From: Marinobacter salicampi
Lineage (GTDB): Bacteria; Pseudomonadota; Gammaproteobacteria; Pseudomonadales; Oleiphilaceae
Direction: 5' to 3'
Assembly (NCBI RefSeq): GCF_011074795.1
Contig: NZ_JAAMPF010000023.1
Span: 1 to 64,000 of the forward strand
Length of the DNA: 64,000 bases
A program made the position numbers and the translations under genes. The notes under the pieces were generated by a model. That model saw only the letters and a program-made list of their open reading frames with translations, searched no databases and was not told where the DNA came from. Each line of letters starts with the position of its first letter. Position 1 is the first letter of the stretch. This document shows, piece after piece, positions 24,527-33,795 of the stretch.

Positions 24527-27046
24527 CTACTCGGCAGTCAGAGGCTGGGGAACATGCTGTTTATACCACTCCTCAAAACTCGATCCTGACATTGGGTTGC
24601 CCAGGTAATAGCCCTGCCCTTGCATGCAGCCCAGTGAACGTACGTACTCCAGCACCGCCTCGGACTCCACACCTTCGACAACCACTTCCAGCCCGAGGGT
24701 GGTCGCCAGGGCGGTCATGGCATCGGTAACTGCGCGGTTGGCAATACTGTCTCCGACCCCCGTTATGAACGACTTGTCGATTTTGACCTTGCACAATGGC
24801 AAACGGGTCAGATAGGCAAGACTGGAATGGCCTGTGCCGAAGTCATCCAGCAAGATAGTGAAGCCGAAGCCGTCCAGTTGGGTCAGCATGGCCACGGTAT
24901 GCTCCGGGTCATCCATAACGGCTGTTTCGGTCAGCTCCAACTGGATTGCATTGGCCTCGATACCGTGTGACTCGATGGTTTCTTTAAACCTGGAAACGAA
25001 GTTTCGGTCCCGGAATTCAACGGCAGACACATTCAGAGCTATTGGAATAGGCGGAAGCCCGTTCTGAATCCAGGTTTTATGCTGGATGCACGCCTCCTCC
25101 AGCAACCACCGGCCAATGGAATTGATGAGTCCGGTCGCCTCGGCTATCGGAATAAATTCTTCCGGGCCAACTTCATCTGCACCCCAGCGCAGCAGCGCCT
25201 CAACACTGACTATCCTGTCTGTCTGAAGATCCCTCACCGGCTGGTAAACCAGGTGGAAATCACTGGTATTGACGGCAATCCGTAACTGCTGCTCGATAAA
25301 CTGGACGTAGCGGGTTTCTGCCGCAAGCCCGACAGAGTAAAAACTGTAATTATTACGACCAGCCTCTTTTGCAACATACATAGCCATATCGGCATGGCTC
25401 ACCAGGGTATCGATGTCGTGTCCGTCCTGAGGGAAAAGGCTAATACCGATGGAAGTGGACAGGCTCAGGGTCAGGTTACTGCTACTAAAAGGCTTACTGA
25501 TTTCTTCCACCAACTGCCCTGCCACTTCCGCCGCAGTTTCCGGGCGTTCTATGTCCTGCAGGAGTATAAGAAACTCGTCGCCCCCTAGCCGAACCACCAG
25601 GTCTTCTGATCTAAGCACCTGCAAAAGGCGGCGAGCCACCTCCTTGAGCATGGAGTCGCCTATCTCATGGCCGTGAGTATCATTGATACGCTTGAACCGA
25701 TCCAGATCAAGAAACAGGACCGCTGCCTGCTGGGCGTTTCGGCCATACCGCGGCAGCAGATGATTGGCATACTCAAACAGCATGGCCCTGTTAGGAAGGC
25801 CGGTTAAGAGGTCATGGAGGGCGGCATGGCGCAGCTCTTTTTCCGCATGTTTGCGCTTGGTGATGTCGTAAACAATGCCTGCCATCCGCGTGGGAGAGCC
25901 CTCATTGCCGTAGACACTGCCGTGGGCTGCAATCCAGTGGACGCTTCCGTCAGGCCAGATTACCCGGCACTCACAGTGCCAGTCATCCACGTTCTGGATA
26001 GCCAGCTCGAACGCCCGCTTCACACGGAGACGGTCATCCGGGTGGACATGCTCGATAAAAATATCGAAGCCCCAGTCAGGTATAGGTTCTTTATAGCCAA
26101 AGCAGAGGTCGTGGCGGACCGAGCGACGGGCAACGTCGTTCTTCAGATCCAGGTCCCAGTCGCCGATTTCAGCAGCGTCCAATATGAACTGAAGGCGGGC
26201 CGCGGTTTCCCTTAAAGCTCCCTCGGTCTGGATCCAGGCTGAGATGTCAGTAACTGCCGCTATGCCGCCAACAATACTGTCCTGGCTGTCCCTTAAAGGC
26301 ATCGCCGATGCCAGCACCGTACGGCGTACAGGTGGCTCATCAATGGATTCCAGTTCAATGGTGGCATGGGGCGACTCTTCACCGGCAAGGGCACGGGCCA
26401 ACGGCCATTCCGACGGTTTCAAACGTTGGCCATGGCGGGATGAGCCGTCGGCCCACCATCCCTTCCAGTCCTGAAGCTGGTCAATACACCAGGCCGGGGA
26501 CTGCTGATCGCCAAACAGCGTCACTTCCGACGGCGCTGTTTCAATGAGCCCACCCTTTGAATTGGAAAGGAGGATCCCTACCGGGACGGCAGCTTCCAGC
26601 ACAGCTTCGAGCTGGGCGTGATCGGCCAAGGGATCGCGAAGGGTGTCTTTCCGGTCCGGATTTAACCCACCCCGGGCTTCCCGCAGCATCTTGCCGAAGC
26701 CCAGATGGCTGCCATCAGGGGCAAACAGTGGGTAAGTGGTCCCGTCTGCCAGAACCTGCTGGCCATCTTTTCGGACAAACCGGCGCCTGGTTTCAGCAAA
26801 GCCTGAACGAAGAGCTTCTGCGACATCTGCCTGGGGAAAACCGGAGGCCTTGTCTTCCGGGGTGAATATAAAGACACAGGACTGTTCTAGGACCTCAGCC
26901 TTGGTCCACCCGAGCATCTGTTCCGCGCCCTGGGTCCATTCAACAATTCGGCCCTGAGGGTCAGTGATAAGCATCGCGTGGGAGCTGGCCGAGTTGGCTA
27001 GTAAGCGGAAGCGTTGATCTGAGGAAAGCGTGCGCACATCGTCCAT
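24527..27046 (-). CDS. Multi-PAS GGDEF-EAL c-di-GMP enzyme
   Basis: 839 residues from the ATG at 27046, which has AGGGA upstream; the ATG at 27139 has no site. Three sensory segments come first: a PAS with FRLLANSASSHAMLITDPQG, a second PAS-like part, and a PAC-like part with WHCECRVIWPDGSVHWIAAH. GGDEF is intact (VVRLGGDEFLILLQD). EAL is intact (SVEALLRWG, LELTETAVM, LDDFGTGHSSLAYL, KIDKSFI), so both synthesis and hydrolysis of c-di-GMP are possible. It has no transmembrane helix. It faces fabH end to end with 13 bases between the stops. Confidence 0.9.
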   Translation of the reverse strand: MDDVRTLSSDQRFRLLANSASSHAMLITDPQGRIVEWTQGAEQMLGWTKAEVLEQSCVFIFTPEDKASGFPQADVAEALRSGFAETRRRFVRKDGQQVLADGTTYPLFAPDGSHLGFGKMLREARGGLNPDRKDTLRDPLADHAQLEAVLEAAVPVGILLSNSKGGLIETAPSEVTLFGDQQSPAWCIDQLQDWKGWWADGSSRHGQRLKPSEWPLARALAGEESPHATIELESIDEPPVRRTVLASAMPLRDSQDSIVGGIAAVTDISAWIQTEGALRETAARLQFILDAAEIGDWDLDLKNDVARRSVRHDLCFGYKEPIPDWGFDIFIEHVHPDDRLRVKRAFELAIQNVDDWHCECRVIWPDGSVHWIAAHGSVYGNEGSPTRMAGIVYDITKRKHAEKELRHAALHDLLTGLPNRAMLFEYANHLLPRYGRNAQQAAVLFLDLDRFKRINDTHGHEIGDSMLKEVARRLLQVLRSEDLVVRLGGDEFLILLQDIERPETAAEVAGQLVEEISKPFSSSNLTLSLSTSIGISLFPQDGHDIDTLVSHADMAMYVAKEAGRNNYSFYSVGLAAETRYVQFIEQQLRIAVNTSDFHLVYQPVRDLQTDRIVSVEALLRWGADEVGPEEFIPIAEATGLINSIGRWLLEEACIQHKTWIQNGLPPIPIALNVSAVEFRDRNFVSRFKETIESHGIEANAIQLELTETAVMDDPEHTVAMLTQLDGFGFTILLDDFGTGHSSLAYLTRLPLCKVKIDKSFITGVGDSIANRAVTDAMTALATTLGLEVVVEGVESEAVLEYVRSLGCMQGQGYYLGNPMSGSSFEEWYKQHVPQPLTAE

Positions 27047-27276
27047 AAAAATCCCTGTGCTGAAGAGCTTCACTGCTTCTTTTGGACTCCTGAGCCGCAA
27101 ACATCCGGTAAGCGAGAGTCCTGCAGAGTCCTTTGCCAATCAGAAAAATGTATTCGAAGCATAACTTAACATATAGTCAAGGCCGTTTACTCCCTTCACG
27201 GCATGACATGCAAGTAAGAATCAGTATTAAGTGTCGAAAAAGCATCCATAAATTAGAAAGCCACTGCCAAAAGTTG

Positions 27277-27945
27277 CTATTGCTTGCCCGCCAGCTGCTT
27301 TGCAACCCCCAGTACGCCCTTGCCGTGAATATCGGCCCTGACCCCGACCGGGTTTTGCACTTTCCCCGGGCGTTCCACAAACGCAGTCCTGCAGCCGGCC
27401 TCAGCGGCGCCTGCGATGTCCCAGGCGTGGGCGGCGATCATCATGAAATCGCCGGTCTGGATGCCCAGCCGTTCTGCTGCCATGGCGTAGGGTTCACGGG
27501 CAGGCTTGTATCGCTTTACCTCATCAACCGACAGGATGTGTTCGAAGAAATGGTCCAGGCCGGCTGATGCAAGTTGCTTCCGTGCCGCGGCCAGGGTGCT
27601 GTTGGTCAGTGCGGTCAGCTTGTAACCATTGTCACGCAGCAGGGTGAGTGCTTCGGCGACGTCTTCATGGGCCGGCAGGCTCAGCATGCCGTCAATGAGT
27701 TCGCCCTGATCGTCCTCTGACACATCCACACCCCTTCTCTTGCCAACCATGACCAATGCGCTTTTGGCCAGATCACCAAACGGCAGGTACTTGTGGATAA
27801 TGGTCGCGGTCAGCCAGTTTTCCTGAAGAGTGAGAAACCATTCCTGGCGGGTCGAGGCGTCATTGAAAAGCCTTTCAAACAGTGGATCCAGTGCGGAAAC
27901 ATCCAGAAGTGTTTCATTCACATCAAAAACCAGATGCTTTGTCAT
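27277..27945 (-). CDS. Haloacid dehalogenase, type II
   Basis: A 222-residue HAD hydrolase. Motif I, VFDVNETLLD, places the nucleophile Asp at residue 8; motif II is LTNST and motif III has the Lys in VKRYKPAREPY; the last acidic pair is in IAAHAWDIAGAAEAG. This set, with AHAWD, is characteristic of L-2-haloacid dehalogenases, which hydrolyse 2-haloacids to 2-hydroxyacids. The ATG overlaps the stop of the nuoN-like gene (ATGA), so it is the last gene of the complex I-like operon, an unexpected partner. Confidence 0.88.
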   Translation of the reverse strand: MTKHLVFDVNETLLDVSALDPLFERLFNDASTRQEWFLTLQENWLTATIIHKYLPFGDLAKSALVMVGKRRGVDVSEDDQGELIDGMLSLPAHEDVAEALTLLRDNGYKLTALTNSTLAAARKQLASAGLDHFFEHILSVDEVKRYKPAREPYAMAAERLGIQTGDFMMIAAHAWDIAGAAEAGCRTAFVERPGKVQNPVGVRADIHGKGVLGVAKQLAGKQ

Positions 27946-29384
27946 GACTGTCCTCTCGTGTTCAGTAAGTGTGTTAGCTCCGGCAAAAGCTCGATACCTT
28001 CGACCGGGTGAATCAGGCCTTCAGCCCATAACCCTAGCACTATAACCAGCAGACCGGCAGTCATCGCTATTAACCCCGGCGCTCGTCCCAGGCAGGCGAC
28101 TTCGGCCCCGGGATGTCTGAAGACCATGATTGAAATGACCCTCAGATAATAGAACAGGGACAGCACCGTATTGGCAATGGCGACAATCACCAGCCAGGTG
28201 AAACCACCCTCTATGCCTGCTTTGAAGACCATCAGCTTGCCAAAGAAACCCACCAGCGGAGGTATGCCCACAAAAGACAGGAAAGCCACGATCACCACCA
28301 GTGCCGACCAGGGCCTGATGCCCATAAGACCACGATAGTGCTCAAGCGCTGTCCTGCCCCGCAGGTGTACCACAGTCGCGAACGCCGCCAGGTTGGCAAG
28401 CCCGTAGGCGGCCAGGAAAACCAACAGTGACGGTACTGCGGAGTCGGCGGCACCCACTACGGTAATCGCAACCAGGGCGTACCCGGACTGGGACACTGCA
28501 GACCAGCCCAACAGGCGCCGCAGATCGTCTTGCCAGAGGGCGGCCAGATTGCCCACAGTCATGGTCACAGCGGCCAGCATGGCAATGACCCATGGCCAGG
28601 CCAGCGTGTCGGGCAGGATATGGACGAAGCGTGCAAGCGCAATGGCTGCAGCAATCTTGGGGGCGACCGTCAGCAAGGCGGCTATAGGCGCGGGGGCTCC
28701 CTGAGCGACATCGGGCATCCAGGTGTGAATGGGGAAGGCCCCCAGCTTGAACGCAAGGCCAAGAAAGATAAAACTCAGGGCGACAATGGTTACCAGCGGA
28801 TCTGCGTTCTGACTGAGTTGCCGCGTGATCTCCGGATAACCCGTGGCTCCTGTGAGCCCGAACAGAAGCACAACGCCTATGACAAACAGTGAGTTCGCCA
28901 GCGCACCCATGAGGTAGTATTTCATACCCGCTTCCAGCGCCGGCGCCCAGGACCGATGAAAAGCAACCAACGGGTAACTTGCGGCCGAGGACAACAGCAG
29001 TCCTATCACAAGTTCCATGGTATCGGTGGCGGACACCAGCATGATGGCGCCCAGTAGCGAGAAGAGCACTAGCCCGTAATATTCACCGTGACGCCGGTCC
29101 CCCGCCATCCACCGGGGGGAGAGCGCGACAGCGACCGCCCCCGCCACAAGAATGAGAATCTTGCCGGCGACAGCACCGCGGTCGAGTGCCCAGACTCCGG
29201 AAAAGGTGAGTCTTTCAACACCTCCGTATTGCGCTACCGACAGGGCCGTTGCCAGCGCCAGAACGAGCAGCGCAATGACTGCGGCCACGGGCTGCATGCG
29301 TTCGGGAGTAAAGGCCGCAAACAGAATGATGAATACAGCTCCAATCAGCACTACCAGCTCTGGCAGCAGGTCAGCAACAGGCAT
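27942..29384 (-). CDS. nuoN: NuoN-like antiporter subunit
   Basis: A 480-residue membrane protein with about 14 hydrophobic segments of the proton-conducting family (NuoL/M/N). The region EAGMKYYLMGALANSLFVIG and the HTWMPDVAQGAPAP loop mark it as NuoN. The helix that carries a conserved Glu in normal subunits reads IGLLLSSAASYPLV here, so that Glu is missing. Lys in helices 7 and 8 appear to be kept (FKLGAFPIHTW, VAPKIAAAIALA). Start at ATG overlapping the nuoM stop as TAATG. It would form the third antiporter of the membrane arm. Confidence 0.85.
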   Translation of the reverse strand: MPVADLLPELVVLIGAVFIILFAAFTPERMQPVAAVIALLVLALATALSVAQYGGVERLTFSGVWALDRGAVAGKILILVAGAVAVALSPRWMAGDRRHGEYYGLVLFSLLGAIMLVSATDTMELVIGLLLSSAASYPLVAFHRSWAPALEAGMKYYLMGALANSLFVIGVVLLFGLTGATGYPEITRQLSQNADPLVTIVALSFIFLGLAFKLGAFPIHTWMPDVAQGAPAPIAALLTVAPKIAAAIALARFVHILPDTLAWPWVIAMLAAVTMTVGNLAALWQDDLRRLLGWSAVSQSGYALVAITVVGAADSAVPSLLVFLAAYGLANLAAFATVVHLRGRTALEHYRGLMGIRPWSALVVIVAFLSFVGIPPLVGFFGKLMVFKAGIEGGFTWLVIVAIANTVLSLFYYLRVISIMVFRHPGAEVACLGRAPGLIAMTAGLLVIVLGLWAEGLIHPVEGIELLPELTHLLNTRGQS

Positions 29385-30871
29385 TAGCCGCCCCCAACCA
29401 GCCAGCGGGCTGACTGCTCGACAACGTCAATCAGGAAGCCGGGTGCCACGCCAATAACAACCACAAGCAGGAGCAGGATCAGCAACACACTGAGCTCGCT
29501 TCTGTGCAGATCCGCAAAGCCTGACCACTGGGCAGGCAGCTTGCCGAAAAAGAGCCGTTGCAGCATCTGCAGGAAGAGCGCGGCGGTGATCAGTATCCCC
29601 AGAAGGCCGATGGCCGCGAGCCAGGGGTAAACGCCAAAGGTTCCCACAAATATATGGAATTCGGCAACGAAACCGGCAAGACCGGGCAAGCCGAGACTGG
29701 CGAATGCCGCCAACGCGGTCATGCCGGTCAGCTTGGGTGCCTTCGAGCCAAGCCCTCCGTATATGTCCATGTCATAGGATTGGCCTCGGCTCCAGAAAGA
29801 ACCTGCAATCAGGAACAGACTGCCCGTGATCAACCCATGGGCGACCATCTCTATGGCTGCGCCCGTCAGGGCAAGGCTTCGCGCCGCCTCACTACCTTCA
29901 AGCAGGGCTCCGGCCACGGCGATACCGAGGACCGTATAGCCCATGTGGTTAATGGACGTGTAGGCGATGCGCCTTTTCATATCCCCCTGCCCCAGGGCCA
30001 CCAGCGCCCCGTAGAGGATGGAGATCACCGCAAGAATGGCGAGCCACAGGGCGTACTGGGCAAAGGTCTCTTCCATCATGCTGTAGGGAATCCGGATAAG
30101 CCCGTAGGTGCCCATTTTCAGGAGCACACCCGCAAGGATGGCTGACGCCGGTGCAGGGGCATCCACATGGGCCTGGGGCAACCAGGTATGGAATGGCACA
30201 AGCGGTGTCTTGATGGCAAAGCCAACCACAAACCCGAGAAGCACCAGGCCGGCGGCCGGGGCCATACCTGCCAGGGGTTGCTGGGCTATCAGTTCGCGCA
30301 TGTCGAAGGTGTGGGGGTCCGCTGCCAGGTAAAGGGCAATAATGGCGAGCAGAAGCGCCAGTGAACCAAGCAAGGTGTAAAGGAAAAACTTGAGCGCCGA
30401 ATATTCCGGCCGGCCGTGGCCCCAGCGGGCAATGAGGAAATACATGCCAACCAGGTTGAGGTCGAAAAACACGTAGAAGAGGAGCAGGTCCAGCGACAGG
30501 AAAACACCCAGGGAGACCGTTTCCAGAAACAGCAGCCAGGCATAGTACTGCCTCGCCATGCCTTTGGTTTCCACCGGATAGGCAGCCGCCCCGGCGAACA
30601 GCAGTGCGCTCATGGTAGCAACCGCCAGGGCAATGCCATCAACGCCCAATCGGAAACCCATGCCAAGGGACGGAACCCATTCGTATTCTTCAACCAGCTG
30701 GAACATGGCTCCGTTCGGGTCAAAGAGCAGCCAGGCCCAAATCAGCAGCAGAAGTGGCAGAACCGCAACGGTTGTGGCGAACAGGCGGATCTGGTTCTCA
30801 CGCCAACTGCCCGCGAATATGAGAACAAGAGCGCCAACTAAGGGTAGCGCGAGAGTCGCAGTCAGAATCAA
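29384..30871 (-). CDS. nuoM: NuoM-like antiporter subunit
   Basis: A 495-residue membrane protein. The core loop HTWLPQAHVDAPAPASAILA and the following GVLLKMGTYGLIRI are strongly NuoM-like. The helix that normally holds the essential Glu reads LLLFYVFFDLNLVGMYFLIA, so Asp replaces Glu. The start is TTG at 30871, overlapping the nuoL TGA stop; GGGAG lies seven bases upstream and no ATG is nearby. It sits between nuoL and nuoN without gaps. Confidence 0.87.
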   Translation of the reverse strand: MILTATLALPLVGALVLIFAGSWRENQIRLFATTVAVLPLLLLIWAWLLFDPNGAMFQLVEEYEWVPSLGMGFRLGVDGIALAVATMSALLFAGAAAYPVETKGMARQYYAWLLFLETVSLGVFLSLDLLLFYVFFDLNLVGMYFLIARWGHGRPEYSALKFFLYTLLGSLALLLAIIALYLAADPHTFDMRELIAQQPLAGMAPAAGLVLLGFVVGFAIKTPLVPFHTWLPQAHVDAPAPASAILAGVLLKMGTYGLIRIPYSMMEETFAQYALWLAILAVISILYGALVALGQGDMKRRIAYTSINHMGYTVLGIAVAGALLEGSEAARSLALTGAAIEMVAHGLITGSLFLIAGSFWSRGQSYDMDIYGGLGSKAPKLTGMTALAAFASLGLPGLAGFVAEFHIFVGTFGVYPWLAAIGLLGILITAALFLQMLQRLFFGKLPAQWSGFADLHRSELSVLLILLLLVVVIGVAPGFLIDVVEQSARWLVGGG

Positions 30872-32793
30872 AACAGTTCTCCCGTTGCGAAAATAGAAAG
30901 GATGGTGACGAAACCAATCACGGCAATGGTGTAGTAGTGATGGACCATGCCGCTCTGGAAACCTCTGACATAAGTAGCCAGGCGCCCTGAAACTCGAGCC
31001 GTGCCGAGGGGTAGTTCATCAAAGAGTCGCGGTTCAATCCTGGCACCTGCGTAGTCTGCTGCGTTCTGGCTGTAACGTGCCAAGTCTTCCGGGCCAAGAT
31101 CAAACAGCCACTCCCCGACCCGGCTGTTCCAGCCGGCCAGGCGATGGGCCAGCCGGGCGCTGGCCTCGAGGCCCTGGTCCACAACGCGGTCATCCAGGCT
31201 CGCCAGTGACAGGGCCAGCCAGTTGACCGGGCGGCTCACAAGATCACGCCCAAGGCTGGGAAGTCCAAACCAGTTGGCTGCAACCGACGCCGCCACGCGC
31301 TCTTCCTGTCTGTTTTCAGCAACCGTTACCGACCAGCGCCCGAGCACAAGCCCCAGCACAAGCCCCAGCACTACACAAAGCATTGAGAACAGGACTTCCC
31401 AGGCCTTGAAGGCCGGCACCGGGCTGTCGAGCAGCGCTTCCAGCCATTGTCGGGAACCCGGCAGCCACAGGGCAGCCAGCGCCACCGTGACAATGGCAAA
31501 GCTGTAGATCGTCCCTGACTCCAGCTGATGGACTTCGGCCCTGCCCTCGGGGCCCCGGCCGAAGGCCATCAGCTGGAAGCGGGCACAGTAGGCGGCGCTT
31601 AGGCCGCCTAAAAGTGCTGTGATAACCGCGTAGTACGGTGCCACATGGCCTGCGGCCGTTACGATGGCTTCTTTTGTCCAGCCCGCCCCCATGGGGAAGA
31701 GGCCGGCAAGGGCAAGAGACAGCACCAGGCCTGCAACTGCCAGTCCGGGCATAACCCGCCCCAGCTTCATGGCGGTTAAACGATAGCTGCCGACATAGTC
31801 TCCTGCGACACCTGAAGCCATAAAAAGTGGGGCTTTCAAAAACGCATGGGCAATGAAATGGGCAACCGCGACCGAAGGATAACCGGCCCCCACGGCCACC
31901 CACATCAGACCATGATGTGCGGATGTTGACGCTGCAAGCAGACGCTTTGCATCTGACTGAAAGATGGCGACTACGGAGCCTGCCAGGGCGGTGGCCAAAC
32001 CGAGACCGATGGTCAGCGGAGCGAACCAGGCCACCGCAGATAATTCACCCTGCAAACGTGCGATCAGGTACACACCGGCCGAAACCATGGTGGCGGAATG
32101 CAGGAGTGCGGATGCCGAGGTTGGGCCTGACATCGCCGAGAACAGCCAGGGGGAAAATGGAAGCTGGGCTGACTTTGCCGCAGCGGCGAGCACAATCCCG
32201 GCTACGAACAGTCCCAGGGCCGGGCCTTCCAGTTGTGCCAGCGCCTCGAAGCTGAAGGAGCCGGTCTGGGAAAACGCAACCGCGGCCGCAAGATAAAGCC
32301 CGAGGTCGCCAAAGCGGGTCACCAGAAAGGCCTGTCGCGCATGAGCGCTTTTGCGGGCATCAGAACCATGATGGCCTATCAGCGCCCAGGACAGGGCGCC
32401 TACCAGTTCCCAGCCAATCAGCAGGGTCAGAAGATCCTGGGCCAGAACGAGCAACTCCATGGCGCCCACAAAGCCAAGCATCAGGGCCAGCAAGCGCGCC
32501 CGGCCCCGTGACTCCTCATGTACACCGGCATAGACAAGCACAAGGGCGGCAACAAGGGGAAGCGTCAGGGCAAAGGCAGGTGAAAGACCTTCAAGGCCAA
32601 TCTGAAGCACAATGTCAGGGCCCCAGGCAAAGCTGCCCGTCCAGCCTTGCAGCATGCCCGCGCCGACCAGCAATGCGGTCCCGATAGCAGCAGAGCCGAC
32701 TGCGATGCTGCCCGCCGAGGCGCCCCGGCCCTGGCAGAAGCGGTAAAGCGCCAGCGCAGCGAGAATCGGGAGCCAGACCGTCGCCCAGAGCAT
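30868..32793 (-). CDS. nuoL: NuoL-like antiporter subunit with lateral helix
   Basis: A 641-residue membrane protein, the largest antiporter-like subunit. The conserved GWELVGALSWALIGHH keeps the Glu, and LLHSATMVSAGVYLIARL keeps the channel region. The C-terminal 150 residues (VSRPVNWLALSLASLDDRVV onward) are mainly amphipathic, ending in a hydrophobic anchor, as for the lateral helix of NuoL. The ATG overlaps the nuoK stop as TGATG. Length is normal for NuoL. Confidence 0.88.
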   Translation of the reverse strand: MLWATVWLPILAALALYRFCQGRGASAGSIAVGSAAIGTALLVGAGMLQGWTGSFAWGPDIVLQIGLEGLSPAFALTLPLVAALVLVYAGVHEESRGRARLLALMLGFVGAMELLVLAQDLLTLLIGWELVGALSWALIGHHGSDARKSAHARQAFLVTRFGDLGLYLAAAVAFSQTGSFSFEALAQLEGPALGLFVAGIVLAAAAKSAQLPFSPWLFSAMSGPTSASALLHSATMVSAGVYLIARLQGELSAVAWFAPLTIGLGLATALAGSVVAIFQSDAKRLLAASTSAHHGLMWVAVGAGYPSVAVAHFIAHAFLKAPLFMASGVAGDYVGSYRLTAMKLGRVMPGLAVAGLVLSLALAGLFPMGAGWTKEAIVTAAGHVAPYYAVITALLGGLSAAYCARFQLMAFGRGPEGRAEVHQLESGTIYSFAIVTVALAALWLPGSRQWLEALLDSPVPAFKAWEVLFSMLCVVLGLVLGLVLGRWSVTVAENRQEERVAASVAANWFGLPSLGRDLVSRPVNWLALSLASLDDRVVDQGLEASARLAHRLAGWNSRVGEWLFDLGPEDLARYSQNAADYAGARIEPRLFDELPLGTARVSGRLATYVRGFQSGMVHHYYTIAVIGFVTILSIFATGELF

Positions 32794-33098
32794 CAGTGCT
32801 TGAACCCTTCCAGGGCTTCCGTCATGTCCGCCTGCTTGCCACGGTACACAGCCACAACCAGCGCGAAGCCCAGAGCCATCTCGATCGCCATGACGGCCAT
32901 CACCACAATGGTGAGTAGCTGGCCTTCAGGTATGCCCGTACCGCTATAGGCCCAGAATCCGACCGCTGCCAGCATGACACCGTTGAGGATCAGTTCCAGC
33001 CCCATCATCAGCATGACAAAGGACTGCTGGGATAGCGCTCCATACAATCCGATGCCGATAAGGGCTGCGGCAACTATCTGTACAGTGATGATAGACAC
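32793..33098 (-). CDS. nuoK: NuoK-like subunit
   Basis: A 101-residue three-helix protein. LMMGLELILNGVMLAAVGF keeps the Glu in helix 2 (GLELILN) and VVMAVMAIEMALGFALVVA keeps the Glu in helix 3, both needed for proton transfer in complex I. The start is GTG at 33098 with AGGAGG seven bases upstream. There is an 88-base gap before it after nuoJ, the only real gap in the operon. Confidence 0.9.
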   Translation of the reverse strand: MSIITVQIVAAALIGIGLYGALSQQSFVMLMMGLELILNGVMLAAVGFWAYSGTGIPEGQLLTIVVMAVMAIEMALGFALVVAVYRGKQADMTEALEGFKH

Positions 33099-33186
33099 GG
33101 TGCCTCCTTGCGCCTGCTATGTGTTTGACGGAATTTCCATCGGTTCGTCAGTCATGGTTCAGCCTGGGGAATGCCCCCTTCCATTG

Positions 33187-33795
33187 CTAATGGTGGTGGT
33201 GATGATGGCCTCCGGAGGACCCCTCCTGGTCGCCGGAAAACGCAGGCATCCCCCCGGGCTCAAGCCCAGGAGGCCGGGAGCCGGCGTTGGCGTCGCCGTA
33301 GCGGCCGCGGTGGCTGGACATGGCCACCACGCCGATCATGGTCGCCAGCAGGGTTACGCCGGCAGACTCGAAGACCAGCATCGAGTCGCCCAGTAACTCT
33401 TTCCCCAGGGTGACAACCGGGTCGAGATCCGACGGTCGCGGCTGGTCCGGAAAGTCGCCAAACACGGCCACCGCGCTCAGGGCGAAGAAAGCCACAACCC
33501 CGGCAAGGGCAGCAAACTTGTCCTGATGGACCATTTTCATGGGGTTCAGGCCGGCCGGGTTCATCATGAACATCACCATGAAGAGCGCCATCACCATCAT
33601 TTCCACCGCCATCATGAAGAACAAAGCCACGCCCAGGTACACAGCCCCGAGCAGCAGCATGATGACGCCCACCGCGATAAACGAGATCAGCAGGAAAAAT
33701 GACGCACGCACCATGGAGTCGGTGCAGAACACGCGCCATCCCGAAAAGATTGCGATGGCTCCGCAAATCAGGAATATGAGGTCGACAAAGCTCAT
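33187..33795 (-). CDS. nuoJ: NuoJ-like subunit with natural C-terminal hexahistidine
   Basis: About 203 residues starting at the ATG at 33795, which overlaps the nuoH stop (ATGA). Membrane helices include DLIFLICGAIAIFSGWRVF and the NuoJ-type FMMAVEMMVMALFMVMFMMN, where an acidic residue sits in a Met-rich helix. The final 40 residues are cytoplasmic or periplasmic and end SSGGHHHHHH before the stop. That tail is encoded by CAC/CAT codons in the genome and looks like an engineered tag but is not. Confidence 0.87.
   Translation of the reverse strand: MSFVDLIFLICGAIAIFSGWRVFCTDSMVRASFFLLISFIAVGVIMLLLGAVYLGVALFFMMAVEMMVMALFMVMFMMNPAGLNPMKMVHQDKFAALAGVVAFFALSAVAVFGDFPDQPRPSDLDPVVTLGKELLGDSMLVFESAGVTLLATMIGVVAMSSHRGRYGDANAGSRPPGLEPGGMPAFSGDQEGSSGGHHHHHH

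Noticed and set aside
33187..33240. His6 tail as a sign of vector or engineered sequence
   Set aside because: It lies inside a long natural operon with no vector sequence around it.
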